Source: Protea cynaroides
Lineage: Eukaryota; Streptophyta; Magnoliopsida; Proteales; Proteaceae
Direction of reading: 5' to 3'
DNA: 64,000 nt
NCBI GenBank assembly: GCA_028583415.1
Contig: CM053276.1
Span: 114,361,502-114,425,501, forward strand
The notes under the pieces are model-generated. The model did no database searches. It was not told the DNA's origin and worked only from the letters and a program-made list of their open reading frames with translations. Both the position numbers and the translations under genes were made by a program. The number at the start of each line of letters is the position of its first letter. The stretch's first letter is position 1. This document shows positions 1-60,910 of this stretch, piece after piece.

Positions 1-1196
1 TACAAATTATGAAGTGTAACTTACCGAATAGACACCAACATAGAGAAAATCACCACTCATGGATCAATTTATGTCTACATAACCAACATAAATGATCAAT
101 AAAGTGAGAGAGAGAGAAGAATAAGACAAAATCTAAGTGAGATATTTTTTTTTCTTTTTCAAATTAATGTGTTTTGAAATATTATGAGACATGTGGGGTC
201 ATCATGATAAAGACAACCACAATTCAGAAATTCAGAATCTTACTGGCTCTGACAAAATAATGAATAAAATAAAAAATAATACAAAAAATAATATATAAAA
301 TAAAACCAAAATCATAAAGTAAACATCACTGATCTTTAGTCAGATCAATCAAAGATATATAATAAAAATTATAAGATACAAAAGTTTTGGGGATCCCAAT
401 CATCCCACGGTGGGATAGAAAAAAAATAAAAATAAATTGTAGGGTAGTTTCATTACCTCTGTTTATACTTCACGGTCTTCACCACTAAACAAAAACAGAT
501 GAAGAGTATGAAACAAAAAGAGACGAAGGAACTTCAGGATGGAAAAAGAGCCGCTGGAATAAGATGAAGCAGCCGCCGGAATAAGATGAAGAAGGAGCCG
601 CCGAAAGATAACTTCAGATCTGAACTTCAAATTTGAAGAAGAAGCCTCGGAATATGCAGTTCATAACTTTAGACTTCAGATTTGAAGCAAGAGCCGCCGG
701 ATTCCACAAATCTTTGACGGCCATGACAGGGAACAGAGGATTTGGGGCTTTGTTCTCTCAAGAGGTATTTTAAACAACCCTAACACCTAACAGTTAGACA
801 AAACTCCACAAACTCCACGGCTCTGTGTGTTTTTTTGTTCTTTTTTTTTTTTTCAAATTAATGATGCCTGTATTATATTCGTTAAATACGCGAATACGCA
901 TATTAAACGAGTATAATATGTTTCAGTTTTTCGAAATATACTTTTAACGAATCTGAATGTATATACGTACAAATCGGTAAAAATCCGGCCAAAATACGGT
1001 ACGCGTATTATTCGCGTATTAAACACGCATTTGCTATGGTTTAGAGCCGTTCAGCGAAACTGCGGTATCAGTTTCGACTCCCAAATCTATTAGTTAAAAT
1101 TCGTTTTAAATTGGTATTGTATAAGTGTTTCATAATCAATCGTTTAGTATGCATTTGTCGTATTGATCTTAAAAATATTTTAAAATATTCCATAGT

Positions 1197-1490
1197 GCAA
1201 GCTTTGCCGTTTAAAACAAATTTAATACATTTATTGTACTATATTCGTATTTTAATTTGTATCTTCAATGAGCAATGAGTCAATTAATTTCATACCGTTT
1301 AATATTCTTATTGTTTTCTATATGTAACCAATATGGGATTAAAGCAAACCTTGTCGTTTAAAACAAATTTAATACACTTACAGTACCGTATTCATATTTT
1401 AATTTGCATATTCAATGAGCAATGAGTCAATTAATCCCATACCGTTTAATATTCTTATTGTCTTCTATATGTAACCAATGTGGGATTAAA
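1197..1490. repeat. 147-bp direct tandem duplication
   Basis: Two head-to-tail copies, about 1197-1343 and 1344-1490. The shared block GTTTAAAACAAATTTAATAC recurs 147 bases apart, and both copies continue through AATGAGCAATGAGTCAATTA to an ending near ACCAATRTGGGATTAAAG. The copies differ at scattered positions, so the duplication is not recent. It may be part of an old LTR or promoter-like repeat; no coding content was seen. Confidence 0.8.
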
Positions 1491-1600
1491 GGCTGTCACT
1501 TCCTCATAATTGTTTTTAAACACATTACTTTATTACTTGTTAAGGTGAGTTGTGGGTTGTGGGTCATAACAAATGTATATTATAGGCCACTATAGAGTGT

Positions 1601-1624
1601 TCTCTCTCTCTCTCTCTCTCTCTC
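1601..1624. repeat. (TC)n microsatellite
   Basis: Twelve uninterrupted TC dinucleotides. Confidence 0.95.
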
Positions 1625-2344
1625 GTCTCCCTCTCTTCATATAAATTCATACTTTGAGTCTTTGACAAACATAAAACATCAATTAACTACTTGACAAAAA
1701 TGATACTCTCGCAGTTTTATAGCTAAACACATCATAAATGTCATATGTTCCCATTGACTTTGGGTATAATTCTTCAATTTATGTGAATATATTGTCATTT
1801 TTTTCACCATACCATATTACATCTGATTCATTTAAAATCTATACAATTTGTTTTAGTTTTTTTGCCGTTATCGGAATATTGGACCACTTTTTTTACGGTA
1901 CTATTATTGTTTTGCTTTGTTTAAAACTCGTTCCATTTTTTTTTTCTTTTTTCATTCTCGTTTTAACTAACTAAGTCCCAACTCAACCAATTAACCCATG
2001 GAAACCATGTAAGGGTTCTGCTAAGTGTTCTCTTGTCTGGCAGACCTGGCAATTACACAATTTGGGCTTCATGCACACACTATTAATGCTTTGATCTTTG
2101 TATTACACAAACCATGAATTTTACATGATCTAAAAAATAGTCCTCCTTTCAGGCTCAGTTTGGTTGCAATATAAATTAAAAAAGAAAGGGAAATAAAATT
2201 TTTAAACTTAGAAATGAAACTTGTATAGATATAACACAACAACATGATTGTATAAACTATTTAAATTAGTAATGATACTTATTAAATGTAAAATTTATTT
2301 TAATTTTTAAATGCAAGGGATTTAGATGCAAAGTGAAGTGTCAG

Positions 2345-2498
<154 letters not shown>

Positions 2499-3448
2499 GA
2501 GTTAGTTTTTTTTTTTTTTTTTTTGTAAACAATTCAGAATTAGTTAAAGAGTCATTTGATGGCATGTGTTATAATAATGATTATAAAAGTTCTCTTTCTA
2601 AATAAAAAAAATTATATTCTTTTTAATTCCCCTTGAAACCAATCAGAGCCTCACCAAAAATATACCAAGAAACTTGGCCGTCGTAGAACTGGTACCAATG
2701 CAAACAGGGCCTTGCACACATTGAATGTGTAAAAGTAAAACCCTTGACCTCTAAATGTGGTGTGGGGCAACTAACCAAGTGAGTTGAGCAACCAGTATTT
2801 GTATTCTTCTTTCAGCATAATGTTTTCCTAAAGAAGGGGAAAAAAAAAGGAAGAGGAAAATTACTCGCTTCCCTTAAATTTTGCCTTATTCCATCCTATA
2901 ACCTAAATTTTCAAATAACTACAACTGTCTTTCTTTCTCTTGATGGTGTTAAAAATAAGGTAAAACTACGCAAACCTCCCTTGGACAATTCGTTAAATAC
3001 AAAGCGTTACATGACTTGCAATAAATGATACGAAACTCTCTCAACTTAGTGTATATAGTAATAGTGATTTCCACTCTCTTAAGCTTGGGTTATTCTATAA
3101 GACAAAACTACATTTAAGGTAACTCCACATGACCTTAGGGGTTGATAACCGAGAACTTCATTTGTTTGAAACTCTCTCTTCATCAACTGTAAGCGTAAGG
3201 ACAGAATGATAGGACACTAGAGTCGTTCATTGGAGAAACCTGCAACTTGAACCAAAACAAGAGGGTTTTATTGGAAACTTCTCCATTGAATAAACCCAAA
3301 AAAGAAACATGGAGTAGAAAGCACAATATTTTAATAACAAGTCAAAACCTCCAAGCAAAAAAATCATAGAAGTAGGACAGATTTCACACAAATAAGTACT
3401 AGAATCTTCAACTTCGAACAAAATATATTAAACAACAAGGAAATTGCT

Positions 3449-4110
3449 TGTTAGGGCAACAATAACTCGGCCAATCAGAATCGGACATGTGTACTCACAT
3501 CAGCCATCTATCCAGAGGGACAAGTGTCATAATCTTAATTGGATATGCCCTGCGATGTCAAAAATAACTATGAATAACTCAACCCATTAGGTTATATCAC
3601 ATGTGTAACCCATTATCCCTCCATCAACTGCAGATCATGGATAAGTTATAGAGAAGTGGACATATCGGTCATGATCAAATGGTCCGAAGACCATGTTTAC
3701 ATGACCTGCACGTTCAAGAATTATAAACAAGTGGTAACATCCACCTGCCATGATGGTAACTACCCCAAAGAACACGGGAAGCACCTCGATAATGGGATAA
3801 CCGCAAAGATAACCTCCAAATCTTGCACCACTCCAGCCTAGTCTATTTATACCCTCCCCAAAAACGAAGGTGAACGGATCATACGATAATTGCTCTCACT
3901 CTCGTTATTGTCAAATTACTCAACCCCCCCCCAACTCTATCGGAACTTGGCTCATCACTATTCTTGAGTTTCATTTGTTTGCCGCATTTGCTGACTTAGG
4001 CATCGGAGTGGACACAGGGTTATCCAACCCCCACCTCTCTTTTGTCTGTTCGTTTCTTCTTGACATGTGTCATCATCAGGAGCACCAAACCAAAATCAAC
4101 GGAAACATTG
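3449..4110 (+). mobile_element. Probable Ty3/gypsy LTR relic
   Basis: Starts with TGTTAGGGCAACAATAACTC. It contains a TATTTATA promoter-like box near 3843 and, downstream, the phrase GACTTAGGCATCGGAGTGG, which resembles the R-U5 part of plant gypsy LTRs. No partner LTR, primer-binding site or target duplication was found, so both ends are approximate and the call rests on resemblance only. Confidence 0.35.
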
Positions 4111-4818
4111 CAACACGACGATTATGAGAGCAACCCAACCCACACCTTCCCCAAGAAATATTACAGAAATCAATTAAAAAATTGCCTCCGCAACTTGTGA
4201 TGAAACATGGGCTCTTAAAATAATTAGGGAAGCGAAAGAGACAACAGAAGGTTTTTGTTTTTCTTAGACCTGAACCTCAGATACCATTTGAAGAACCTTC
4301 TTGGTTAGCGATTTTGGAGATTCAAATTAGAAATGTCAATTATATCAGAATCTTCATTGACAAAGATTAGCATTGGAGGTTCCTCAACAAAAAATATTAT
4401 TAAAAAAAAAATTGACCAGACTTCTAATTTCCAACTTTTTCCTTATCCACGAGGATAATGACCAGAAAATTTCAGTTATTCAATCCTCCCCCCTCCTCAA
4501 GAGCCCAGTTTTTCTCACCTTGACTTAAAAGCTATTACAGAAGAGACTGGTTGAACTCATATGCATTCACTAAACTTTTTTGCAGAGAGTCAGAGCTTTT
4601 GCGACAAAAAACAATGGGAAGCAATTGATAGAGCATGAAGAATATCACTAAGAAAATAAAGCATGAAAATTATCGAGTTGCAGGTTGCATAAACGTTGGA
4701 GTTGCAGATCGCATGAATGGAGAAGGATTATGCTCTCATTAGAACAAAGAGAAGGGAAGGAGGTTGGCAAAGTTTAAGTTATGGTGTCAAAGGTAATTTG
4801 GCATGTTTACTTTTTTTC

Positions 4819-4820
<2 letters not shown>

Positions 4821-4904
<84 letters not shown>
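4821..4904. repeat. (CA)n(TA)n compound microsatellite
   Basis: CA repeats run from 4821 to 4878 and TA repeats continue to 4904. Confidence 0.95.
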
Positions 4905-4905
<1 letters not shown>

Positions 4906-6640
4906 GTAAAAAAGAAAGAAAAAAAAGGAGACCATTTCTCATACTCTATTTAAAGTAATTGGGAATAATTTTTGAAAACACATAGTAGTGCTTTGTATTT
5001 AAAGACTTGTTGAGGGGTAGTCCGCATAATTTTCCCTCAAAATAAAATAAATTTGACAAGTTTAACTTTCTCTTTTATGTTAATTACAATAACAATAGCG
5101 AATATGGAGAAATAATATTCCCTCTCTTCCTTTATGATATTCCTTTATGAAATAACAACTTCGTCAGGGTTCCTCTTCCATGACTATTGAACATTTCAAA
5201 TGCCAACCAATGAATTTGCCAGAGTCTTATCGATGAACCCACTGGAATCCAACAATGTTCTTTCTTGATTTGGCAACATTTACGATTGAAAAAAAACCAA
5301 GGAGCTCATTATGTAATGGACCATGGCAGTACCTACAAAGCTATAAATCTTAAAATGAAGAGAAGAATAAGTGAAAAATAAAAATCATGGTTTTATCACC
5401 ATAGGAACAAGTTCAAACCAAGGGTTTAGCTCAGGGCGGACTTGGGTTTGCTGAACCAAACCGACAACCTTAGTTTTATACGATCTTGTTGTATATAAAC
5501 GCATGTCACACTATTGACTTTGTGCATAGCACATATCCAAAGATGCAGATTGATGTTATTTATTGCCAACTCTCCCGATGGTGACCATAAAACCGACCAT
5601 AAAACCAACATGATTCAATCGAAAATCAATTAAATATAGAAATTGACCTAGACAAACTTAGATAAGTGGCCTCCTGCTTCTCTTAAGCATCTATGTCTCT
5701 TATTATAACTTGTTTCCCAAGCATTTTCGTTCTCTAACAAATATGGGGTTAATTGATCGAGGTCCAACTATAGGAGACATCCCTCTTATATAAAAAATCT
5801 TCACTTCGAGATAGCTTCCACCATGAACAAGTCACACTAGGATAGTTGCATGGTAAAAAATCAAAAGCTTTATAGAGATACTTTTGTGAAGATTATAAAA
5901 GATTCCAAGACCAAAAGGACAAGAAATCATACAAGTTGAAAAATGTGCTAGAGTTGCAAAGAGGAATCGTAAAAAAGAGAAAAAGGACAAGAGAGAACCA
6001 ATAAAACAAATGCTACAAATATAACATGAATAGAGCATTTTGAATATTATGTCCATATAAAGATTTTTCAATCATGAAGCCTTCAATCAAATATAATTTT
6101 TTACCAAAAAAAAAAAAATCAAATGTAATTTATAAAGTGTATATCCCTAGCTTCCATTTTCTTTATAGTTAATAAGTGTTTTGTATCTTTATCGTTAATT
6201 TGTAAGTGTTTTTTTTTTTACCAAAAAAAAAAAGAAAGTGTTTTGTATCTACCAAAAAAAAACTAAATAAATTCCTCATTGTTTGAAATTTTCCACATGC
6301 TAGCGTGTAGGACATAAATAATGTTTGAAACCTAGACGTCTACAACTAAGAAAAGGACAATTTCAGTGTTTGGTGAGCTTCAATCTTCGATTCACAATTC
6401 ACAACTAACCCCATACGTGGATTAATTCTAGCCGTCGGATATATCATATTATTCCAGTCCCCGGATGACCCAGACAACCCGGAAGTTGGATGGGTATAAA
6501 AATCCTCTCCCGCCCACCTGCCGCCGGCCAAGGGTGGGATTTCAGTTGGCCCACCTCCCAATGTATTGATAGGCGAACCAGCTGATCACCAGCCCTTGGA
6601 TCAGAGGCAGGAATCTCTTGCCGCGGGAGAGGATTTGGTT

Positions 6641-6790
6641 CCGTTGGATGGAGCATGGATGAATACGTAGGAAAGCATAATTTCACCGACAGATTACTCT
6701 GTATACCTCCCTAGCAATCACGAATTCAAAAAATTTGACTTACTTGAACAACGCGCTGGCCACGTGTACGTCCGTAGTAATTCGACCGTT
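6641..6790 (-). promoter_or_regulatory. MSA-like elements upstream of Aurora kinase
   Basis: On the minus strand, TCCAACGG lies at 6641-6648 and ACAACGGTCG covers the core AACGG at 6786-6790. These are 249 and 107 bases upstream of the Aurora start codon. The M-phase-specific activator consensus, bound by three-repeat MYB (MYB3R) factors, is YCYAACGGYYA. The first site matches its left half exactly and the second matches the core. Plant Aurora genes are known G2/M genes, so the location makes sense. That these two sites work is inference. Confidence 0.45.
6761..6766. promoter_or_regulatory. G-box CACGTG in Aurora promoter
   Basis: Palindromic CACGTG inside GGCCACGTGTAC, 131 bases upstream of the Aurora ATG. 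It is the core binding site of plant bHLH and bZIP factors; occupancy is unknown. Confidence 0.4.
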
Positions 6791-6896
6791 GTAACTTAGG
6801 GTGAAGATCTTCGAAACAACAATACGTCGGGACTTCGTCGTGAATTGTTAGTCGTTTCTCTGGCATTGCATCGCTCGTTCTCTCCATCTCTCCCCC

Positions 6897-9744
6897 ATGG
6901 CGATTGCGGCAGAAGCACAATCTGGACAGAAGGTATACATCATAGGATTTGATCTGATTAGGGTTTTGAATTGACATTAGGGGTTTTGGATTTTCATTTC
7001 CCCGCTTGGAAGAAACTTTACTTCTTAGGGTTCTTTCCAATGCGTAATCTTGGTTCTCTGATTTCCATCAGTCTTTTCTTTTTCATGTTATTCTTTGTCA
7101 CTGACAGATTAGAAAATATAGGTAATGTGGGGGCATTTGGAGCAGTTCGTCGATTCTACGCTGTTTACAGGGATTTAATTTTTTTTTTCTGGCTCAATTG
7201 TTACCTCTTAAACATTTGTGGTACCAATGTATCTATTAGTATTTGTTGAATCTTTGGCATGATCATTTGGTTTTTTATGGAAATGCATTCCGAAAGTCTT
7301 TTAAGTTTTTACTCCCTCCCTCCCCCCGTGTTTATACAGAATTCCTCAGAGGTTTCGGCAGTGGAGAAGAAGAGGTGGACTCTGAATGATTTTGACATTG
7401 GGAAGCCTCTCGGAAGAGGAAAATTTGGTCACGTATATTTGGCGAGGGAAAAGAAGGTTTGTTTTTGGCTTCCAATAGCATCTTTTTTGAGGAATCTTTT
7501 GTTTCTCTCACTTCTCTTAGTTTCTGAATTGGGTAGGTTTTTTTTTTTGAAATGTTATATGATACCAGGTGGCTTTCTGGTGTATGAGTCTACCCCTCGT
7601 ACACTAGTAAGACACATCAGTTTTTTGGAGCCCCAAAAAGTGTGGAAATAGGGTTTTACACACTGAATTTACGACTAATTAAAGAACAACACAATCCGTA
7701 CTTGATACTACCAGTTTTCAAACTGTTTGTCAATCTTCTATTAAGGTTGTACAGATCTGTTTTTTCACAACTGCCAGATGAGTGTATGGAATCAAGTATG
7801 ACATCCTTTGTTGCCATTTGTATTATTTGTCTCTGATAGAATTAGGGATTAAAGCTTTGTAAGAGTACCATCCAATTCAAACGTAACATTTGCATATGAT
7901 TTGTTTGTCCTTTGTTCTCATTAGGTAACAATCATTCTTTTGAAGCCAAAGCTAAATTCTGCGTTTCTTTTTGCAATCTTGAACTATGGTGTTTGACTCA
8001 CCTCACATACTTGTTGAAATCCCTCTTCTTTTTTATTTTTTTTTTATTTTTATAATTTGTATTATGGTTTTTATTTTCCATGATCCAATAACACAAAACT
8101 ATTCTTCATGAAAACAGAGTAGTCACATCGTGGCACTCAAAGTACTTTTCAAAAGCCAGCTCAAGCAGTCTCAGGTTGAGCACCAGCTACGCAGGGAGGT
8201 TGAAATACAAAGCCACCTACGGCACCCTAATATCCTACGCCTTTATGGATACTTCTATGATCAGGTCTGAAAACTGACACCCTCTCTATGCCGCTTGGGA
8301 TTATTCTATTCTCATACTCCAGGGAAGAAAAATCTGAGCCATACTACTTAATTTTTTTTCATATAATTATTGCAGACACGAGTTTATTTGATACTAGAAT
8401 ATGCAGCGAAAGGTGAACTCTATAAGGAACTTCAGAAATGCAAGTACTTCAGTGAAAAGCGTGCTGCCACGGTGAGCCCTGTACCTATGATCACTCTTTG
8501 TCGGTTTAACTGACAGTTTCTTAGTGGCATCAATGAACTGATTTCATCAACAGTATCTAACTAAAAATCGTGGAATGGTGCATGTGGTGGTACAGTATAT
8601 TTCATCATTAGCACAGGCACTCATATATTGCCATGGAAAGCATGTCATACATAGAGATATCAAACCGGAGAACCTTCTGATTGGTGCACAGGTGATAATC
8701 TCAAGCTTGGCTCAGAGTTACCATTTCCTTAAAATTGATTATGTGGCATTTCATGGACTTATGCTCAGTGATGGATGTTATTCACAGGGTGAACTCAAAA
8801 TTGCAGATTTTGGTTGGTCTGTGCATACGTTTAATCGCAGGCAGACAATGTGCGGTACACTGGATTACCTTCCACCTGAGATGGGTACGCTCATAAATTG
8901 AAGGAACAAATTTTTAAATAAGAATTTTGCCTTGCCAATATATTATAGTGTGATTGTACTATTAACAGTCATTCTGTTTGCAGTTGAGAGTATAGAGCAT
9001 GATGCAAGTGTTGATATATGGAGCCTTGGTGTCCTCTGCTATGAGTTCCTTTATGGGGTACCCCCTTTTGAAGCAAAAGAACACTCAGACACCTATAGAA
9101 GGTAAACAAAATGCCAGGCATTTTCAGAACTAAAAACTCTTGTTGGAAGTTATCTTCTTCTTTCAACCTGATAATGCTAGTTTCTCTCACACACAAAACT
9201 GATGGGCTGTTAAATAAAAAGAACACTATTTACGCCCCCCCAAAAAAAAAAAAAAAAATTGACAATATTAATTTCTCAATACGTGAGTGAGCGTTTTCTG
9301 TGTTTCACAAGGAGTGTGAACTTTTGGAGCTGGCATGTTTTTCCATTTAGTAATTTAATTTATCTTCTGCACTAGAAGATCTAGGGTTTCTGAATTTTTA
9401 TTTTCGTATAGTTGGGTGCGTTCCTATCCCCTTAAGATGCTGATGTAGATGGATAAATATGCAGGATAATAAAAGTAGATCTGAAGTTTCCTCCAAAACC
9501 AACAGTTTCTTCTGCAGCTAAGGACCTTATTAGTCAGGTGGGATCTCCTCTTTTGTCCATGAATATTTTAGAAGGATCTTGCCATTTTTTCCCACATATA
9601 ATAATCAGTGTTGAGTTTTGAATCACTTCTGTGTACTAGATGCTTGTCAAGGATTCTTCACAACGTCTCCTTCTACACAAGGTTCTTGAGCATCCGTGGA
9701 TTGTTCAAAATGCGGACCCCTCTGGCATCTACAGGAGTGGTTGA
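6897..9744 (+). CDS. AUR1: Aurora kinase, plant alpha group (AUR1/AUR2 type), complete
   Basis: Mitotic Ser/Thr kinase of the spindle and cell-plate apparatus, known to phosphorylate histone H3 in plants. Exons: 6897-6932, 7340-7456, 8118-8264, 8376-8471, 8596-8691, 8788-8884, 8984-9101, 9465-9537, 9640-9744. All introns are GT-AG and every junction keeps frame, giving 294 residues, the length of Arabidopsis AUR1. The start MAIAAEAQ parallels that of AUR1. Visible landmarks: glycine loop GRGKFG (37-42), ATP lysine K59, helix-C E78, HRD aspartate D153, DFGWS (171-175), activation-loop T184 in RRQTMCGT, and PPEM (193-196). The N-terminus is short, as in the alpha group, without the long extension of AUR3 or animal Aurora A. 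The C-terminus reads IYRSG. The ATG follows a CT-rich leader. No defect is seen, so it is judged functional. The gene symbol is assigned by resemblance; AUR2 is equally possible. Confidence 0.96.
6958..6966 (-). promoter_or_regulatory. Telo-box in Aurora intron 1
   Basis: TTAGGGTTT on the plus strand (AAACCCTAA on the minus), 26 bases into the first intron. Such telo-boxes are common near the 5' ends of plant genes active in dividing cells. The role here is inferred. Confidence 0.35.
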
Positions 9745-10064
9745 TGCAGATTGGAACATTTTCCCTAGTGTGAAACCTTGAAGCAGGGCCTGGGATGATG
9801 TTCTTCAACCAATGCTGTTGATACATAAGCAATCTGGTTACTGATGCAATCAAATGTGGTAATTCAGCTTGGAGAGTGCAAACTTGTTTGCATGAATTTC
9901 GGGTCGAGGTTCCTGTAATGGCTGTTTCTTACATTCTTTGTGTGTGTGTGTGTTCATGTGAATGCCACTATGGTCAATCATGTTTAGACATAATTCCATG
10001 GCAATCACAACGTTAGTTGTGTCATATAATGTTGTATGTAGATTTTATAGTCTATTTTCTCAAT

Positions 10065-10128
10065 GAGATAGGGAGATAGGGAGATAGGGAGATAGGGAGA
10101 GAGGGAGAGAGGAAGAGGGAGATGGAGG
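10065..10128. repeat. Degenerate (GGGAGATA)n minisatellite
   Basis: Purine tandem repeats of about 8 bases decay into GGGAGA and GGAAGA units, some 320 bases after the Aurora stop codon. They may lie in or just past the 3' untranslated region. Confidence 0.8.
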
Positions 10129-10599
10129 TAGGGGCAAGAAAGGAGGATATTAGATTTCGGACCTTCTCTTCTCCCCGCCCTGAGTAATTTGACAAATTTA
10201 TGGTTATCTAGTACTCCAAGCAATTTTACTTCAAGGTGATTGATCTTCTAGACTTACTTGATTATTCCAAAATAGAGAGTGGGTTGCAACCTCCAGTATG
10301 CTGAACAGTACACATTTATCATAACAATGCTATGCTGTAGACGAAACTTATTTACTAATGCCTGCGTCATGAAGTGATGTGAAATTAATTAAAAAAGGAA
10401 AAAAAAATTGCTTAACCATATGTACAACTTAAAAGGCATATCAAATATGTAATTAAATTTCTAGATTATTCCCCCCCCCCCCCCCTTCGAATTGGAAATA
10501 GCACAAATACATGATAAACTATTTGAAACTTGTTTTAGATGATATGACCATATCCAAAGGCCTTTAGATGTTTCAATACTGAAAAATGATTTGATATGA

Positions 10600-10755
10600 T
10601 GATTTTATTCATATCAAATGATCTAAAAGAGTTAGGAAGGACTTATGATGGCACATAGCTTAGGTCTTGTTTCAAGTTTGACTTCAAACAAAACTGATTA
10701 GAGGGCAATAATCTATGTAGTCGACCCTATTTAGTTGGGATAGGTCGTGTCTTGC
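10600..10755 (+). mobile_element. RTE-type LINE 3' tail fragment
   Basis: The end, ATCTATGTAGTCGACCCTAT followed by TTAGTTGGGATAGG, encodes a decayed version of the last residues of plant RTE-clade reverse transcriptases (RI-VADP followed by a stop). The preceding text resembles the SLGL segment of the same protein. It is 5'-truncated, as is usual for LINE insertions. Confidence 0.5.
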
Positions 10756-11318
10756 AAGCCGGCCTCTTACCATAAATGGTGATTTCTACCATAAATCAAT
10801 TGATCATTCCATGCCCTTAAGTACAATAGTGATCATGATTAAAAAAAAGAAAAAGAGAGTACAGTAGTGACTAATAAAGGTAAATGGATCCAATTTTTTA
10901 CACCCTATTACATGCATTTTGCAATTTTGCTAAGCCGACTCTGTCCCCTCCTATTCTAAGAAGCAGTCATAACTTACACATTGTCTGTTCTATGCTGTTT
11001 GCTTCACGAACTGATTTACACATTGGAATGGTCTCAGGATTATCCAGCCGGACCATCACCCCCCCTCCTCTCTCTTTCCTTTAGCCGTTCCCGTTGAACT
11101 CCGAGATGGTGCAAGAGTCGCAACAGCATTCCAAGAAACCTTTTCCCGTTATAATACGATTGCCACTCGAAGTTGAAAGTTGAAGCTTCGAAGCAAAACC
11201 GTGCTCGCAACCATGAAGTGCAACTTTCGTTCTTACCAAAAACAGAAGTGCAACTTTCGTCAAATTGTGTAAATTGTAATTTTCGTGAATCTTAATCCGC
11301 TCACGCAATGTGGTGGAC

Positions 11319-11325
11319 TATATAA
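11319..11325 (+). promoter_or_regulatory. Candidate TATA box of RadA
   Basis: TATATAA, 147 bases upstream of the RadA start codon, followed by ACACAGCG. Position and sequence suit a core promoter; no initiation site is known. Confidence 0.45.
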
Positions 11326-11471
11326 CACAGCGAAAAACCTCGCGTTGTTTACTTCAGCAAAGTTGCTTCTTACCCTCTCTATCGTTCACATTTTTGAACT
11401 TGGCGGGTTTCTTTATACAGCACAAGAAAAGCCCTAGAAGTATAAGCGCATGACAGAGTTCTACTGAATCG

Positions 11472-59594
<48,123 letters not shown>

Positions 59595-59793
59595 GTAATC
59601 CTATCACTTATCAATGCATATATCTTTTGCTACCATCTATCTACCTTGGCTAAAAGTACTGTTTCTTATGGTGCTTCTTACCTCATTCAGTGACTCAGTG
59701 TATAAGCAGGAATGAAATGGACAAACTTTATGACGTTTTATAAAATACAACTCAACAAAGCGGTATCCCAATCCCCAATTATTTGGGGTTAGT

Positions 59794-60910
59794 TAGGGAT
59801 GTAAACGGATCGGATTCGGCATGGACAGACCACTGTCCGAATTCGAATCCGATTTGTAACCAACCTATCCGAATCCGCCTCTGCATCCGGCGGATTTCAA
59901 AAACTGAATCCGAATTCGAATTTTAGCTGGATACCTGGTTTAAATTCTATTCGAATCCGAAAACACCTAACAGTAATAATCCATTTTATAAATGCATAAA
60001 ATATATTAAGGATGCAGCAAATCAGATTGTAACCGAAACACCTTAACAAATCAGATTGTAATCGAAACCCCTTAACAAATTGTTAAGGTTTCTAACATAA
60101 AAAAAACCCCTAATTCTGCACAATTTCTGAGAGAGATAAACAGAGTGAGAGATAGATGGAGAGAGAAAGGATGAAGGATTATAGAAAGGGGCTTTATGGT
60201 GGGATCTACCCCCACCTTCAGGAATCGAACTTGACTTCAATGGCAGCCACAAGAGTTGAATCAAGCTACTGAATCAGGTATTCTAGTAGCAAAACACATA
60301 TTCCCAGCAGAAGCCAATCGTTGACCTAACTCTGATCAAGAAATCACTTGACTAAAGACGTATGAGATAGAAGAATGAGGAAGGAGGGCGAAGCTGAAAG
60401 AAGAATCAAGATTTTTTTTAATGAAGTGGTGGAAGAAGGAAGCATATACGTAAAGGATGAGAAACAGAGGAAGAATGAAGATTGAGGAAGGAGGGAGAAG
60501 CTTAAAGAAGAATCAAGATTTTTTTTTTTTCAATGAAGCAGTAGAAGAAGGAAGCATAAATGTTTAACAAAAGGATGAGAAACAGGGGAAGAATGAAGAT
60601 TGAGGAAGGAGGGAGAAGATGAAAGAAGAATTGAGAAAGGGAGTGCCGCCATCGGTACTCTCCATCAAAAAATCTCTTGGCTTAAATGGTGGGCTATCTG
60701 AGCCCTAGAAGTACGGAACGTGAGATTAGGTTTTAATATTTTTTTATTACAGAAATTATTTACCTACCTAAGCAGATTGGAGCAGATTATATCCGCTCCT
60801 TTAGAGTGCTATCCGAATCCGCATCCTCCTCCGCAATCGGATTCAGATTCTCCTAAACGGGTGCGGATTCGAATCGAATTTGGATTTTTGGTTATCCATT
60901 TACATCCTTA
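59794..60910. mobile_element. hAT-type element (TAGGGATGTAAA ends), exact 8-bp duplication
   Basis: GGGTTAGT at 59786-59793 and 60911-60918. The left end TAGGGATGTAAACGGAT mirrors the right end ATCCATTTACATCCTTA. Subterminal words GGATCGGATTCGG, GAATCCGA and GCGGATTCGAATCG recur at both ends. The interior carries the tandem repeat at 60377-60634. It lies in RadA intron 10 and encodes no transposase. Confidence 0.88.
60377..60634. repeat. Tandem repeat of about 107-118 bp, 2.3 copies
   Basis: Units starting GAGGAAGGAGGG(C/A)GAAG at 60377, 60484 and 60602. Each continues AAAGAAGAATCAAGATTTTT and, further on, GAAGAAGGAAGCATA. Confidence 0.85.

Larger units (their letters stand above)
9745..11318. 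other. Interval between Aurora kinase and RadA
   Basis: Holds the Aurora 3' untranslated region, whose end is not determinable by eye, the purine minisatellite, a poly-C run near 10471-10485, the RTE tail and the upstream region of RadA. A short direct repeat of GAAGTGCAACTTTCGT occurs around 11214-11262. No further gene was recognised. Confidence 0.6.

Noticed and set aside
4717..4905. 62-codon frame ending in His-Thr and Tyr-Ile repeats
   Set aside because: Its second half is the CA/TA microsatellite; the first half has no recognised domain.
6499..6637. Short inverted repeat AATCCTCTCCCGC / GCGGGAGAGGATT upstream of Aurora, considered as a MITE
   Set aside because: No target duplication and only about 15 bases of pairing at this spacing.
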